A DNA stretch of 64,000 nucleotides. Source: JACKCP01 sp051744925. Lineage in GTDB: Bacteria; Desulfobacterota; Desulfobacteria; Desulfobacterales; JACKCP01. The stretch covers positions 1 to 64,000 of the forward strand of contig JBNJDM010000001.1 of assembly GCA_051744925.1 (NCBI GenBank), written 5' to 3'. Made by a program: the position numbers and the translations under genes. Every line of letters starts with the position of its first letter. Positions within the stretch are counted from its first letter, which is position 1. A model generated the notes under the pieces. It ran no database searches. It had not been told where the DNA came from and saw only the letters and a list, made by a program, of their open reading frames with translations. This document shows positions 17,806 through 29,044 of the stretch, piece after piece.

Positions 17806-19623
17806 TTATTCAACATAAACTTTCTGCCCCGGAAAAATAGTAGTTGATTTGTTTATATCATTTATACTTAAGAATCTGCTTAAACTCATTTTATGTTTTG
17901 ATGCAATTTTAAAAGGGCTGTCTCCGGGTTTTACATGATAAGTTGCAAAAGATGAAGAGCTGCTTCCTGTTCTTATTTTGAGCTTCTGGCCTACTGAAAG
18001 TAGGTCAGAGTGAATGTTGTTCAGATTTTTAAGACTTTTTGTGGTTGTATTAAACCTTTTTGCCACAGACCACAGGGAATCTCCCTGTTTAACTGTATAA
18101 TATGTTGTCCCGGTTCTTGATTTGGAGACTTTGTTTCTTGAGACGTTTTTTTCTGCAAAGTATTTTTTACTTGGTATTTTTAGCATCTGACCCGGCATTA
18201 TATAACCGTTTTTGGAAATCCGGTTAGTGCCCATAATAGATTTTACAGAAGTTCCGTGCTGTTGGGCAATGCCTGAAAGTGTTTCACCTCGTCTGACCTT
18301 GTGCATAGCATAAGATTTTTGTATCTTTTTTGAAGGAAGGTTTTTAATGCCTGCCAAAAGAGCTTCTTTTTTTCCTTTTGGAATTCTTACGTTGTAACCT
18401 TCGGGAGGAACAATGTTGTATCTGAATGCAGGGTTAAGATCCTGAAGTTTTTTCAGGTCTGTATTTATCAGTGAAGCTATATCTTTTAAATGCACCGACT
18501 TTTCAATAAAAATTTTGTCATAGGTGTATTCCTGGTAAGGTTTTATATCTTTGAAACCGTATTCTTCAAGATTTTTAACAATGTGCAGGGTTGCTATGAA
18601 TTTGGGCACATACCTTGCTGTTTCATAAGGAAGTTGGAGGTAAAGATCCCAGAAATTGTCAAGGTATTTCAGATTCTGTTTTCTTATGGTTCTTAAAACC
18701 CGGCCTTCACCGCAGTTGTAAGCTGCAAGCACTGTAGACCAGTCACCGAAAATAGAGTGAAGTTCCTTAAGGTATGCAATTGCTGCATCAGTTGCTGCTT
18801 CCGGATCAAGTCTTTCATCAATATATATATTTCTTTTTAAACCGAACTTGTATCCTGTGGACGGGATAAACTGCCATAGCCCTAGAGCTCTGGCATGTGA
18901 TAAAGCTTTTTCCTTAAATCCGCTTTCAATCAACGGAAGCCATGCAAGCTCCTCAGGAAGTTCTGCCTCTCTGAATTTTTCGAGGATCATCGGCATATAT
19001 TTTCCTGATCTTTTGTAGGAATATATAAAATATCTTCTTCCGTTTCCTGTAAGCCTTTTGATTTCCTTTTCAACGTGCTGGTTCATTGTAAGAGGGATTT
19101 CATCTGAATTGCCAACAGTTCCGTTGGAGCGTGTTGAATATATTTCAAGAATTCTTTTTGCAATTGTGTATCTCAGGTCGTCGCGCTGCTGGCTTATAAT
19201 ACTGTCGTTTGAAGCCGGCATTTCAGATATAATTCTGTATGCCTGGTCAAGAGCTTTTAGTGCATTTTCAGGCTCCTGCTGTTCACGAAACTTTTGAGAT
19301 GCGTCGCAGAAGTCAAGAGCCTGTTCAATGGAGTTGGCGTGAAACTCATCTGACTGGGGATTGTCTGTTTCAACAGCCGGCATCTCTTCGGGTGAAACTT
19401 CTTCATTATTATTTAAAGAAGGTTGGTTTATTATATCGGTATCAGTTGACTCAGTGGAATCTGTATCGATGATATTGGAATTAACAACATCTTTTTTGTC
19501 CTGGGTCTTAAGAGCATTTTCCGTTTCATTTTTTTTTGAAGAAGAAAAAAAATTACCTGTGCCTTTTGTTGAGCAGGAAATCATTAGTAATAATGCTGTG
19601 ATACATACAATTATTTTTTTCAT
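17806..19623 (-). CDS. mltD: Membrane-bound lytic murein transglycosylase (MltD-like lipoprotein) with LysM repeats
   Basis: 605 residues. The N-terminus is a lipoprotein signal: hydrophobic core then lipobox LMISC with the lipidated Cys17, and an acidic low-complexity linker to about residue 95. The SLT catalytic domain is at 205-330, with catalytic Glu233 in LPLIESGF, then ARALGLWQFIPSTG and AAYNCGEGRV. Three LysM peptidoglycan-binding repeats follow (about 437-480, 507-552, 558-604), each with the GDS/GETL...N pattern. It cleaves glycan strands with formation of 1,6-anhydro-muramic acid at the outer membrane inner leaflet. The terminator is 118 bp downstream. Confidence 0.95.
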   Translation of the reverse strand: MKKIIVCITALLLMISCSTKGTGNFFSSSKKNETENALKTQDKKDVVNSNIIDTDSTESTDTDIINQPSLNNNEEVSPEEMPAVETDNPQSDEFHANSIEQALDFCDASQKFREQQEPENALKALDQAYRIISEMPASNDSIISQQRDDLRYTIAKRILEIYSTRSNGTVGNSDEIPLTMNQHVEKEIKRLTGNGRRYFIYSYKRSGKYMPMILEKFREAELPEELAWLPLIESGFKEKALSHARALGLWQFIPSTGYKFGLKRNIYIDERLDPEAATDAAIAYLKELHSIFGDWSTVLAAYNCGEGRVLRTIRKQNLKYLDNFWDLYLQLPYETARYVPKFIATLHIVKNLEEYGFKDIKPYQEYTYDKIFIEKSVHLKDIASLINTDLKKLQDLNPAFRYNIVPPEGYNVRIPKGKKEALLAGIKNLPSKKIQKSYAMHKVRRGETLSGIAQQHGTSVKSIMGTNRISKNGYIMPGQMLKIPSKKYFAEKNVSRNKVSKSRTGTTYYTVKQGDSLWSVAKRFNTTTKSLKNLNNIHSDLLSVGQKLKIRTGSSSSSFATYHVKPGDSPFKIASKHKMSLSRFLSINDINKSTTIFPGQKVYVE

Positions 19624-19749
19624 AAATTCAGGGACTTTTTGTTAAAATTAAGATTTAATAAATTTTAAAATTCAAATGCTTTATGAAAATAAAGTAAATG
19701 GCTCCCAATTGTCAAGATTTAAAGGGTTTTTTAATAAAAAAATAAATAT

Positions 19750-19778
19750 TTGATTAAAAAATACTTGATTTCTAAATT
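19750..19778 (+). promoter_or_regulatory. Candidate promoter of the tRNA-tuf operon
   Basis: TTGATT (19750-19755) and TAAATT (19773-19778) are separated by 17 bp, about 38 bp before tRNA-Thr. A second, overlapping option is TTGATT (19765-19770) with TTAAAA at 19788. Both lie in the 192-bp gap divergent from mltD. Confidence 0.45.
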
Positions 19779-19815
19779 GAGATGGTGTTAAAAGGAGAAG
19801 TTCTTTTTGGAGCAT

Positions 19816-19891
19816 GCCAACGTAGCTCAGCTGGCAGAGCTGCTGATTTGTAATCAGCCGGTCGGGGGTTCGAGTCCCTCCGTTGGCTCCA
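19816..19891 (+). tRNA. tRNA-Thr (anticodon TGT)
   Basis: 76 nt with encoded CCA. Acceptor GCCAACG/CGTTGGC; D-arm GCTC..GAGC; anticodon stem-loop GCTGA-TTTGTAA-TCAGC gives TGT, reading ACA. First of three tRNAs upstream of tuf. Confidence 0.97.
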
Positions 19892-19908
19892 TTAAAATAT
19901 TGTTTTGA

Positions 19909-19984
19909 GCGGGAGTAGCTCAGCTGGCAGAGCGTCAGCCTTCCAAGCTGAATGTCGCGAGTTCGAACCTCGTCTCCCGCTCCA
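19909..19984 (+). tRNA. tRNA-Gly (anticodon TCC)
   Basis: 76 nt with encoded CCA. Acceptor GCGGGAG/CTCCCGC; anticodon stem-loop TCAGC-CTTCCAA-GCTGA gives TCC, reading GGA; T-arm GCGAG/CTCGT. Only 17 bp separates it from the preceding tRNA-Thr, so there is no room for the tRNA-Tyr found here in E. coli. Confidence 0.97.
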
Positions 19985-20001
19985 TTTTTATTGGTAATCA
20001 G

Positions 20002-20078
20002 GCCCATGTAGCTCAGCTGGCAGAGCGTTTCCTTGGTAAGGAAGAGGTTCGCCGGTTCGAATCCGGCCATGGGCTCCA
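20002..20078 (+). tRNA. tRNA-Thr (anticodon GGT)
   Basis: 77 nt with encoded CCA. Acceptor GCCCATG/CATGGGC; anticodon stem-loop TTTCC-TTGGTAA-GGAAG gives GGT, reading ACC; T-arm GCCGG/CCGGC. It ends 49 bp before the tuf start. Confidence 0.97.
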
Positions 20079-20127
20079 GTTAATTTATTATGAAATTTTT
20101 TGAAAAGGGTTTAGGAGGGTTAAATAG

Positions 20128-21321
20128 ATGGCTAAACAAAAATTCGAACGTACTAAGCCTCATGTTAACGTTGGAACAATTGGTCACATCGACCATGGTA
20201 AAACAACTCTAACAGCAGCTATAACAAAAAACTGCTCCCTTAAAGGTTGGGGTGAGAGCATTGATTTTGAAAATATTGATAAGGCTCCGGAAGAAAGAGA
20301 AAGGGGTATTACAATAGCAACAGCACATGTTGAATATGAATCAGAAAAACGTCACTACGCACATGTTGATTGTCCTGGTCATGCTGACTATATTAAAAAC
20401 ATGATTACAGGTGCTGCGCAGATGGACGGTTCCATTCTTGTTGTTAGTGCAGATGACGGTCCAATGCCACAGACTCGCGAGCATATTCTTCTTGCACGTC
20501 AGGTTGGTGTTCCTAAGATCGTTGTTTTTCTAAACAAGTGTGATATGGTTGATGATGAAGAGCTTATTGAGCTTGTTGAAATGGAACTTCAGGAACTTCT
20601 TGAAGCTTATGATTTTGATCCGGATGAAACACCAATAGTAAGAGGTAGTGCACTTAAGGCTCTTGAAGCAGACGATGCAGACTCTGAGGATGTTAACTGC
20701 ATATGGGAGCTTCTTAAAGCTCTTGATGATACAATTCCCGAACCTGAGCGTCTTGTAGACATGGATTTTCTTATGCCTGTTGAAGATGTTTTCTCAATTT
20801 CAGGTCGTGGTACAGTTGTTACCGGCAGGGTTGAAAGAGGAAAGATCAAGCCTGGTGAAGAAATTGAAATTGTTGGCATAAAAGATACTATAAAGACTGT
20901 ATGTACTGGCGTGGAAATGTTTAGAAAAATTCTGGACGAAGGTCTTGCAGGCGATAACGTAGGGCTTCTTCTTCGTGGTACAAAAAGAGATGATGTTGAG
21001 CGTGGACAGGTTTGTGCAAAGCCAAAGTCAATTACTCCCCATACAAAATTTATGGCTGAAGTGTATATTCTTAATAAAGAAGAAGGCGGAAGACATACCC
21101 CGTTTTTTACAGGCTACAGACCCCAGTTCTTCTTTAGAACCACAGATGTTACAGGTATATTGAATCTTCCTGAAGGCGTCGAGATGGTAATGCCTGGTGA
21201 TAATGTTACAATCAGTGCTGAACTGATAGCTCCTATCGCAATGGAAAAAGAGCTTAGATTCGCTGTAAGAGAAGGCGGAAGAACAGTTGGAGCTGGTGTT
21301 GTAGCGGATATTATTGAGTAG
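20128..21321 (+). CDS. tuf: Elongation factor Tu
   Basis: 397 residues, complete. EF-Tu delivers aminoacyl-tRNA to the ribosome as a GTP complex. G1 loop GHIDHGKTT (residues 19-27) has Ile where E. coli has Val; effector region PEERERGITIATAHVEYE; G3 DCPGHADY; G4 NKCD; G5 GSALKAL. The C-terminal EEGGRHTPFFTGYRPQFFF and MVMPGDNV are standard. It is transcribed after three tRNAs, as in the E. coli tufB operon. No second tuf follows rpsG in this window. A GGAGGG-type ribosome binding site precedes the ATG. Confidence 0.99.
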   Translation: MAKQKFERTKPHVNVGTIGHIDHGKTTLTAAITKNCSLKGWGESIDFENIDKAPEERERGITIATAHVEYESEKRHYAHVDCPGHADYIKNMITGAAQMDGSILVVSADDGPMPQTREHILLARQVGVPKIVVFLNKCDMVDDEELIELVEMELQELLEAYDFDPDETPIVRGSALKALEADDADSEDVNCIWELLKALDDTIPEPERLVDMDFLMPVEDVFSISGRGTVVTGRVERGKIKPGEEIEIVGIKDTIKTVCTGVEMFRKILDEGLAGDNVGLLLRGTKRDDVERGQVCAKPKSITPHTKFMAEVYILNKEEGGRHTPFFTGYRPQFFFRTTDVTGILNLPEGVEMVMPGDNVTISAELIAPIAMEKELRFAVREGGRTVGAGVVADIIE

Positions 21322-21341
21322 TCTTACAAAGGGGGTGTCCG

Positions 21342-21491
21342 GTGAGAGTAAATATTACATTAGCATGCACAGAATGTAAGCAGAGAAATTACACAAATAC
21401 CAAGAACAAACGGACAACTCCAGATAAACTAGAGTTTCGTAAGTTTTGCAAGTTTTGCGGTAAACACACACCGCATAAAGAAACTAAATAG
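21342..21491 (+). CDS. rpmG: 50S ribosomal protein L33
   Basis: 49 residues, starting at GTG 21342 after an AAAGGGGG ribosome binding site. The sequence begins MRVNITLACTECKQRNY and ends RKFCKFCGKHTPHKETK. Two CxxC pairs (C9/C12 and C35/C38) make it the zinc-binding form of L33. The position between tuf and tRNA-Trp/secE is the usual one in many bacteria. This gene is short and easily missed. Confidence 0.95.
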   Translation: MRVNITLACTECKQRNYTNTKNKRTTPDKLEFRKFCKFCGKHTPHKETK

Positions 21492-21496
21492 AAGCT

Positions 21497-21519
21497 AAGC
21501 TGTCTTTTAAAGGCAGCTT
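21497..21519 (+). other. Hairpin between rpmG and tRNA-Trp
   Basis: AAGCTGTCTT pairs with AAGGCAGCTT over 10 bp (one G-U) with a 3-nt loop, ending 6 bp before tRNA-Trp. It has no T-run, so an RNA-processing site is more likely than a terminator. Confidence 0.6.
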
Positions 21520-21525
21520 TAATGC

Positions 21526-21601
21526 AGGCCAGTAGCTCCAACGGCAGAGCAACGGACTCCAAATCCGAAGGCTGGGGGTTCGAATCCCTCCTGGCCTGCC
21601 A
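21526..21601 (+). tRNA. tRNA-Trp (anticodon CCA)
   Basis: 76 nt with encoded CCA. Acceptor AGGCCAG/CTGGCCT; anticodon loop CTCCAAA gives CCA; T-arm GGGGG-TTCGAAT-CCCTC. It lies between rpmG and secE, a common location. Confidence 0.96.
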
Positions 21602-21634
21602 TTTTTTTTGTTTATATGGAGTAGGTGTATATAT

Positions 21635-21973
21635 ATGGGGCGGTTGCATCAAAAAAAATCTGATCAGGAAAAAAGAGAGAAGAAAAAAAAACTTCAGGAA
21701 GAAAAATCTGAACTGACAGAAAAAAATAAAAAAGCTCCGGTGCAGACTAAGAAAAAAGAAAAAACCGGTGTAAAAAAAGATAATTTTTTTCATAAATCTG
21801 TAGAATTTGTAAAAGAGGCCAGAGGTGAGCTTAAGAGAGTGGTTTGGCCGGGACGTAAACAGACCGTAGCATCAACAGTCATGGTTATTGTTTTTGTAAT
21901 GATCATAGCATCATTCCTTGGCCTGGCGGATTTCATTTTTTCCGGTCTGATGTCGCTGATCCTCCGGTCATAA
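21635..21973 (+). CDS. secE: Preprotein translocase subunit SecE
   Basis: 112 residues from ATG 21635, preceded by GTAGGTG. An in-frame TTG at 21608 lies closer to the tRNA end and is less likely. The first 55 or so residues are a strongly charged Lys/Glu-rich extension. The conserved SecE core follows: FVKEARGELKRVVWPGRKQTVAST, then one transmembrane helix (VMVIVFVMIIASFLGLADFI). SecE clamps SecY in the protein-export channel. The single-helix form is typical outside the enterobacteria, where SecE has three helices. Confidence 0.95.
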   Translation: MGRLHQKKSDQEKREKKKKLQEEKSELTEKNKKAPVQTKKKEKTGVKKDNFFHKSVEFVKEARGELKRVVWPGRKQTVASTVMVIVFVMIIASFLGLADFIFSGLMSLILRS

Positions 21974-21988
21974 AAGTAGGGGGTAATA

Positions 21989-22522
21989 TTGTCGGCCTTT
22001 CAGTGGTTTATAGTACATGTATACTCAGGTTATGAAAACCGGGTTAAAGTAACTTTGGAAGAAAAAATATCTGCATCGCCTTTAAAAGATTATTTTAAAG
22101 AGATTGTTGTTCCTACAGAGACTGTAGTTGAGCTTGTTAAAGGCAAGAAAAAAGAATCATCCAGAAAATTTTATCCTGGATATATACTTATTAATATGAA
22201 GCTCACTGATGCAACCTGGCACCTTGTCAGCAGTGCATCTAAGGTTACGGGTTTTCTGGGCAGCAGAAATAAGCCGACTCCTTTGAGTGAAAAGGAAGTC
22301 GAGTCAATTCTCCAGAGAGTGGAGGAAGGTAAAGAAAAGCCTCTTCCAAAATACTACTTTGAATCTGGTGATGAAGTCAGAGTTGTTGACGGTCCCTTTA
22401 CAAATTTTAACGGAACAGTTGAAGAAGTTAATCCTGAAAAGGGTAAGATAAAAGTTTTTGTAAGTATTTTCGGCCGTTCTACACCAGTTGAGCTCGATTT
22501 TGTTCAGGTAAAAAAATTGTGA
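21989..22522 (+). CDS. nusG: Transcription termination/antitermination protein NusG
   Basis: 177 residues, starting at TTG 21989 after a GGGGG-containing ribosome binding site. The N-terminal NGN domain begins FQWFIVHVYSGYENRVK and contains FYPGYILINM. The C-terminal KOW domain is GDEVRVVDGPFTNFNGTVEEV. NusG binds the beta' clamp of RNA polymerase, couples it to Rho or ribosomal S10, and suppresses pausing. It lies 15 bp after secE and 26 bp before rplK. Confidence 0.98.
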   Translation: MSAFQWFIVHVYSGYENRVKVTLEEKISASPLKDYFKEIVVPTETVVELVKGKKKESSRKFYPGYILINMKLTDATWHLVSSASKVTGFLGSRNKPTPLSEKEVESILQRVEEGKEKPLPKYYFESGDEVRVVDGPFTNFNGTVEEVNPEKGKIKVFVSIFGRSTPVELDFVQVKKL

Positions 22523-22548
22523 TATTTTAAATATTTGGGAGTTTTGTG

Positions 22549-22974
22549 ATGGCAAAGAAAGTAATGGCGCAAATTAAGCTGCAGGTTCAGGCGGGGAAAG
22601 CAAATCCATCCCCTCCGATAGGTCCTGCACTTGGTCAGCATGGCGTAAATATAATGGATTTTTGTAAGGCATTTAATGCCAGAACTCAAGACGATGCCGG
22701 AATGATTATACCTGTTGTAATAACAGTTTATCAGGACAGGACATTTACCTTTATTACAAAAACTCCTCCTGCAGCTGTTCTTTTAAGAAAAGCCCTTAAA
22801 ATAGATAAAGGTTCGTCTGAGCCTAATAAAACTAAGGTTGGTAAAATTAAGCGTTCCCAGCTTGAAGAAATAGCTCAGCTTAAAATGCAGGATTTGAATG
22901 CTCATGATATCAATGCAGCTGTAAAAATTATTTCAGGCACGGCAAGGAGCATGGGTATAGAAGTTGTAAAATAA
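22549..22974 (+). CDS. rplK: 50S ribosomal protein L11
   Basis: 141 residues. ATG 22549 is preferred over the adjacent GTG at 22546, giving the standard start AKKVMAQIKLQVQAG. The Pro-rich PSPPIGPALGQHGVNIMDFC is the thiostrepton/stringent-factor interaction region. The C-terminal RNA-binding domain contains KTPPAAVLL and GTARSMGIEV. L11 forms the GTPase-associated stalk base with 23S rRNA. Confidence 0.99.
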   Translation: MAKKVMAQIKLQVQAGKANPSPPIGPALGQHGVNIMDFCKAFNARTQDDAGMIIPVVITVYQDRTFTFITKTPPAAVLLRKALKIDKGSSEPNKTKVGKIKRSQLEEIAQLKMQDLNAHDINAAVKIISGTARSMGIEVVK

Positions 22975-22993
22975 AATTTGAGGGAATGGGAAA

Positions 22994-23701
22994 ATGCCTA
23001 AGCGCGGAAAAAAATACTTGGAATCAGTTGAAAAAATTGATCCGGAAAAAATATATTCGTTAGATGAAGGGTTAAAGCTTGCTCTTGAGACTTCATATGC
23101 TAATTTTGACGAAACAGTAGATGTTGCAGTCAAGCTTGGTGTAGATCCAAGACACGCTGACCAAATGGTTAGAGGTTCAGTTGTTCTTCCCAACGGTACT
23201 GGAAAAGAAGTAAGTGTTCTTGTTTTTGCCAGAGGCGATAAAGCCAAAGAAGCAGAAGATGCAGGAGCCGATTTTGTAGGTGCTGAAGAACTAGCTGATA
23301 AAATTCAGGGCGGATGGCTCGATTTTGATAAAGCAATTGCAACTCCTGATATGATGGCTGTTGTTGGTAAGCTTGGTAAGGTTCTTGGCCCCAGAGGTTT
23401 GATGCCGAACCCGAAAAGCGGAACAGTAACAATGGATGTAGGTAAAGCAGTTGATGAAATGAAGGCTGGTAAAATTGAGTTCAGGGTTGAAAAAGCAGGT
23501 ATAATTCATGCTGCTGTTGGTAAAAAATCTTTTGGCCAGGATAAGCTTGTTGAAAATATCAAGTCTTTTCTGGATACAATTCAAAAGCTTAAACCGGCAT
23601 CAAGCAAAGGGACTTATTTTAAAAGTTTTGCTTTATCAACAACCATGGGGCCCGGAGTTAAAGTAGATACTGCAGATATAAAAGAAGTATTAAAATTATA
23701 A
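22994..23701 (+). CDS. rplA: 50S ribosomal protein L1
   Basis: 235 residues, standard length. It forms the L1 stalk that guides E-site tRNA out of the ribosome. Landmarks are MPKRGKKYLESVEKID, VKLGVDPRHADQMVRGSV, the signature GKLGKVLGPRGLMPNPKSGT, and GTYFKSFALSTTMGPGVK at the end. A GAGGGAATGGG ribosome binding region lies upstream. In many bacteria L1 represses its own operon; no L1-binding hairpin was identified with confidence. Confidence 0.99.
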   Translation: MPKRGKKYLESVEKIDPEKIYSLDEGLKLALETSYANFDETVDVAVKLGVDPRHADQMVRGSVVLPNGTGKEVSVLVFARGDKAKEAEDAGADFVGAEELADKIQGGWLDFDKAIATPDMMAVVGKLGKVLGPRGLMPNPKSGTVTMDVGKAVDEMKAGKIEFRVEKAGIIHAAVGKKSFGQDKLVENIKSFLDTIQKLKPASSKGTYFKSFALSTTMGPGVKVDTADIKEVLKL

Positions 23702-23704
23702 AAA

Positions 23705-23830
23705 AATTACTGTCAAAGACAGTAGGTACACATTAATTTGTGTATAAACGGCTATGCCGGCCTACCGAGGCGGTTGGAATTGTTTTGGTTTCGGCTGGCA
23801 CCTCTGTTGTTATTTTTTAAGAAAGGAGGT
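23705..23830 (+). promoter_or_regulatory. L10 leader (autoregulatory ribosomal protein leader RNA)
   Basis: The 139-nt gap before rplJ contains the hallmark of the L10 leader family: GGCCTACCGAGGCGG near 23758-23772, followed by GGCTGGCACCTCTG near 23796-23809 able to pair with it, and an upstream CTGTC/GACAG hairpin at 23711-23722. The L10-(L12) complex binds such leaders to repress rplJ-rplL translation. A strong AAAGGAGGTG site follows at about 23823. Confidence 0.8.
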
Positions 23831-23840
23831 GTAGAAGAAG

Positions 23841-24362
23841 ATGAATAGAACGCAAAAAGCTAATGTAGCTAAAGAACTTCATGATTGTCTTGGGTCTTCA
23901 AGTATTGCAATACTTGCTGACTATAAAGGCGTTGATGTTGAAGGAATGAATTTACTCAGAAAAGAGCTGAAAGATTCAGATGCCAGGCTTCAGGTTGTAA
24001 AAAATACTTTATTGAGAAGAGCTTCTGAAGGTACTCATGCCGCAGAACTTGCAGATTATTTTACCGGTCCTAATTCTATTACTACCACAGAAACAGACCC
24101 TGTTTCGCCTGCAAAAATTCTTACTAAGTTTGCTGAGAAATACAACAAGTTTGAACTTAAGGCAGCAGTGCTGGACGGCAAAATTCTAAGTGCTGAAGAG
24201 ATTACTGCTCTGTCCAAACTGCCGTCCAGAGATATTCTGCTTAGTCAGTTCCTTTCAGTGCTCAATGCTGTCCCAACAGGCCTTGTAACTGTACTTAGCG
24301 GAGTTCAGAGAGATTTTGTCAACGTTGTTAATGCAATAAAAGACAAAAAAGAAAATGAATAA
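23841..24362 (+). CDS. rplJ: 50S ribosomal protein L10
   Basis: 173 residues. L10 anchors the L7/L12 dimers on the ribosome and, with them, binds its own mRNA leader. The N-terminus (KANVAKELHDCLGSSSIAILADYKGV) and KNTLLRRASEGT are typical; the C-terminal helix (DFVNVVNAIKDKKENE) binds L7/L12. It starts at an ATG directly after the AAAGGAGGTG ribosome binding site of the leader. Confidence 0.98.
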   Translation: MNRTQKANVAKELHDCLGSSSIAILADYKGVDVEGMNLLRKELKDSDARLQVVKNTLLRRASEGTHAAELADYFTGPNSITTTETDPVSPAKILTKFAEKYNKFELKAAVLDGKILSAEEITALSKLPSRDILLSQFLSVLNAVPTGLVTVLSGVQRDFVNVVNAIKDKKENE

Positions 24363-24400
24363 TTTTATATATAAATCAAATATTTAGGAGTTTATAGAAA

Positions 24401-24784
24401 ATGGCTGAAATTACAAAAGAAGATGTAATTGAATTTCTTTCTAATCTTACAGTGCTTGAACTTTCAGAGCTTGTAAAAGAACTTGAAGAAAAATTTGGTG
24501 TTTCTGCGGCTGCTCCGGTTGCTGCAATGCCTGCTGGAATGCCTGCAGAAGGCGGCGAAGCTGCTGAAGAAAAAACAGAGTTTGACGTTGTTCTCAAGTC
24601 AGCCGGCGACAAGAAAATCAATGTTATTAAAGAAGTAAGAAAGATAACAGGTCTCGGACTTAAAGAAGCAAAAGCTCTTGTAGAAGAAGTACCGAAGCCG
24701 GTTAAAGAAGGTATTGCAAAAGAAGATGCTGAAAAAATCAAGGAAGAACTTGAAGCAGCAGGTGCAGAAATAGAACTTAAGTAG
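24401..24784 (+). CDS. rplL: 50S ribosomal protein L7/L12
   Basis: 127 residues. An N-terminal dimerisation domain (VIEFLSNLTVLELSELVKEL), an Ala/Pro/Gly/Met hinge (about 34-55), and the C-terminal factor-binding domain with EKTEFDVVLKSAG and KVR-equivalent GLGLKEAKALVEEVPKPVK. It recruits translation GTPases. It lies 38 bp after rplJ and is usually made in excess over L10. Confidence 0.99.
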   Translation: MAEITKEDVIEFLSNLTVLELSELVKELEEKFGVSAAAPVAAMPAGMPAEGGEAAEEKTEFDVVLKSAGDKKINVIKEVRKITGLGLKEAKALVEEVPKPVKEGIAKEDAEKIKEELEAAGAEIELK

Positions 24785-24803
24785 TTCACAAAGTAAAATT
24801 TTT

Positions 24804-24840
24804 TTACGGAACCTGTCCTGTTTTAAGGAAGGTTCCGTAA
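24804..24840 (+). other. Hairpin in the rplL-rpoB gap (attenuator or RNase processing site)
   Basis: TTACGGAACCT (24804-24814) pairs perfectly with AGGTTCCGTAA (24830-24840). An inner TCCT/AGGA (24816-24819, 24826-24829) stacks on it with a single bulged G, giving about 15 bp and a 6-nt loop. There is only a weak T-run after it (TTTATT). E. coli has both an attenuator and an RNase III site at the same junction, so partial termination or processing is likely. Confidence 0.7.
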
Positions 24841-24931
24841 TTTATTACTGCAGTTTGAAATATTGATCACATTTCAAAGAAGTACGAAAAATTCTGTATT
24901 TTATTAAATACTAAATCCATATGGAGTAGCC

Positions 24932-29032
<4,101 letters not shown>

Positions 29033-29044
29033 GGAGGGTATAAA

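Noticed and set aside
19681..20070. 129-residue minus-strand frame with repeated LCQLSY segments
   Set aside because: It is the reverse complement of three tRNA genes; the repeated peptide is a translation of the conserved D-arm and acceptor sequence. Such frames are a known annotation artefact.
21389..21793. 134-residue minus-strand frame including ARRDSNPQPSDLE
   Set aside because: Antisense of tRNA-Trp, rpmG and the secE start; the peptide is again a typical anti-tRNA artefact.
24376..24789. 137-residue Ser/Ala-rich minus-strand frame over rplL
   Set aside because: Exact shadow of rplL; its composition mirrors the Glu/Lys/Ala codons of L7/L12.
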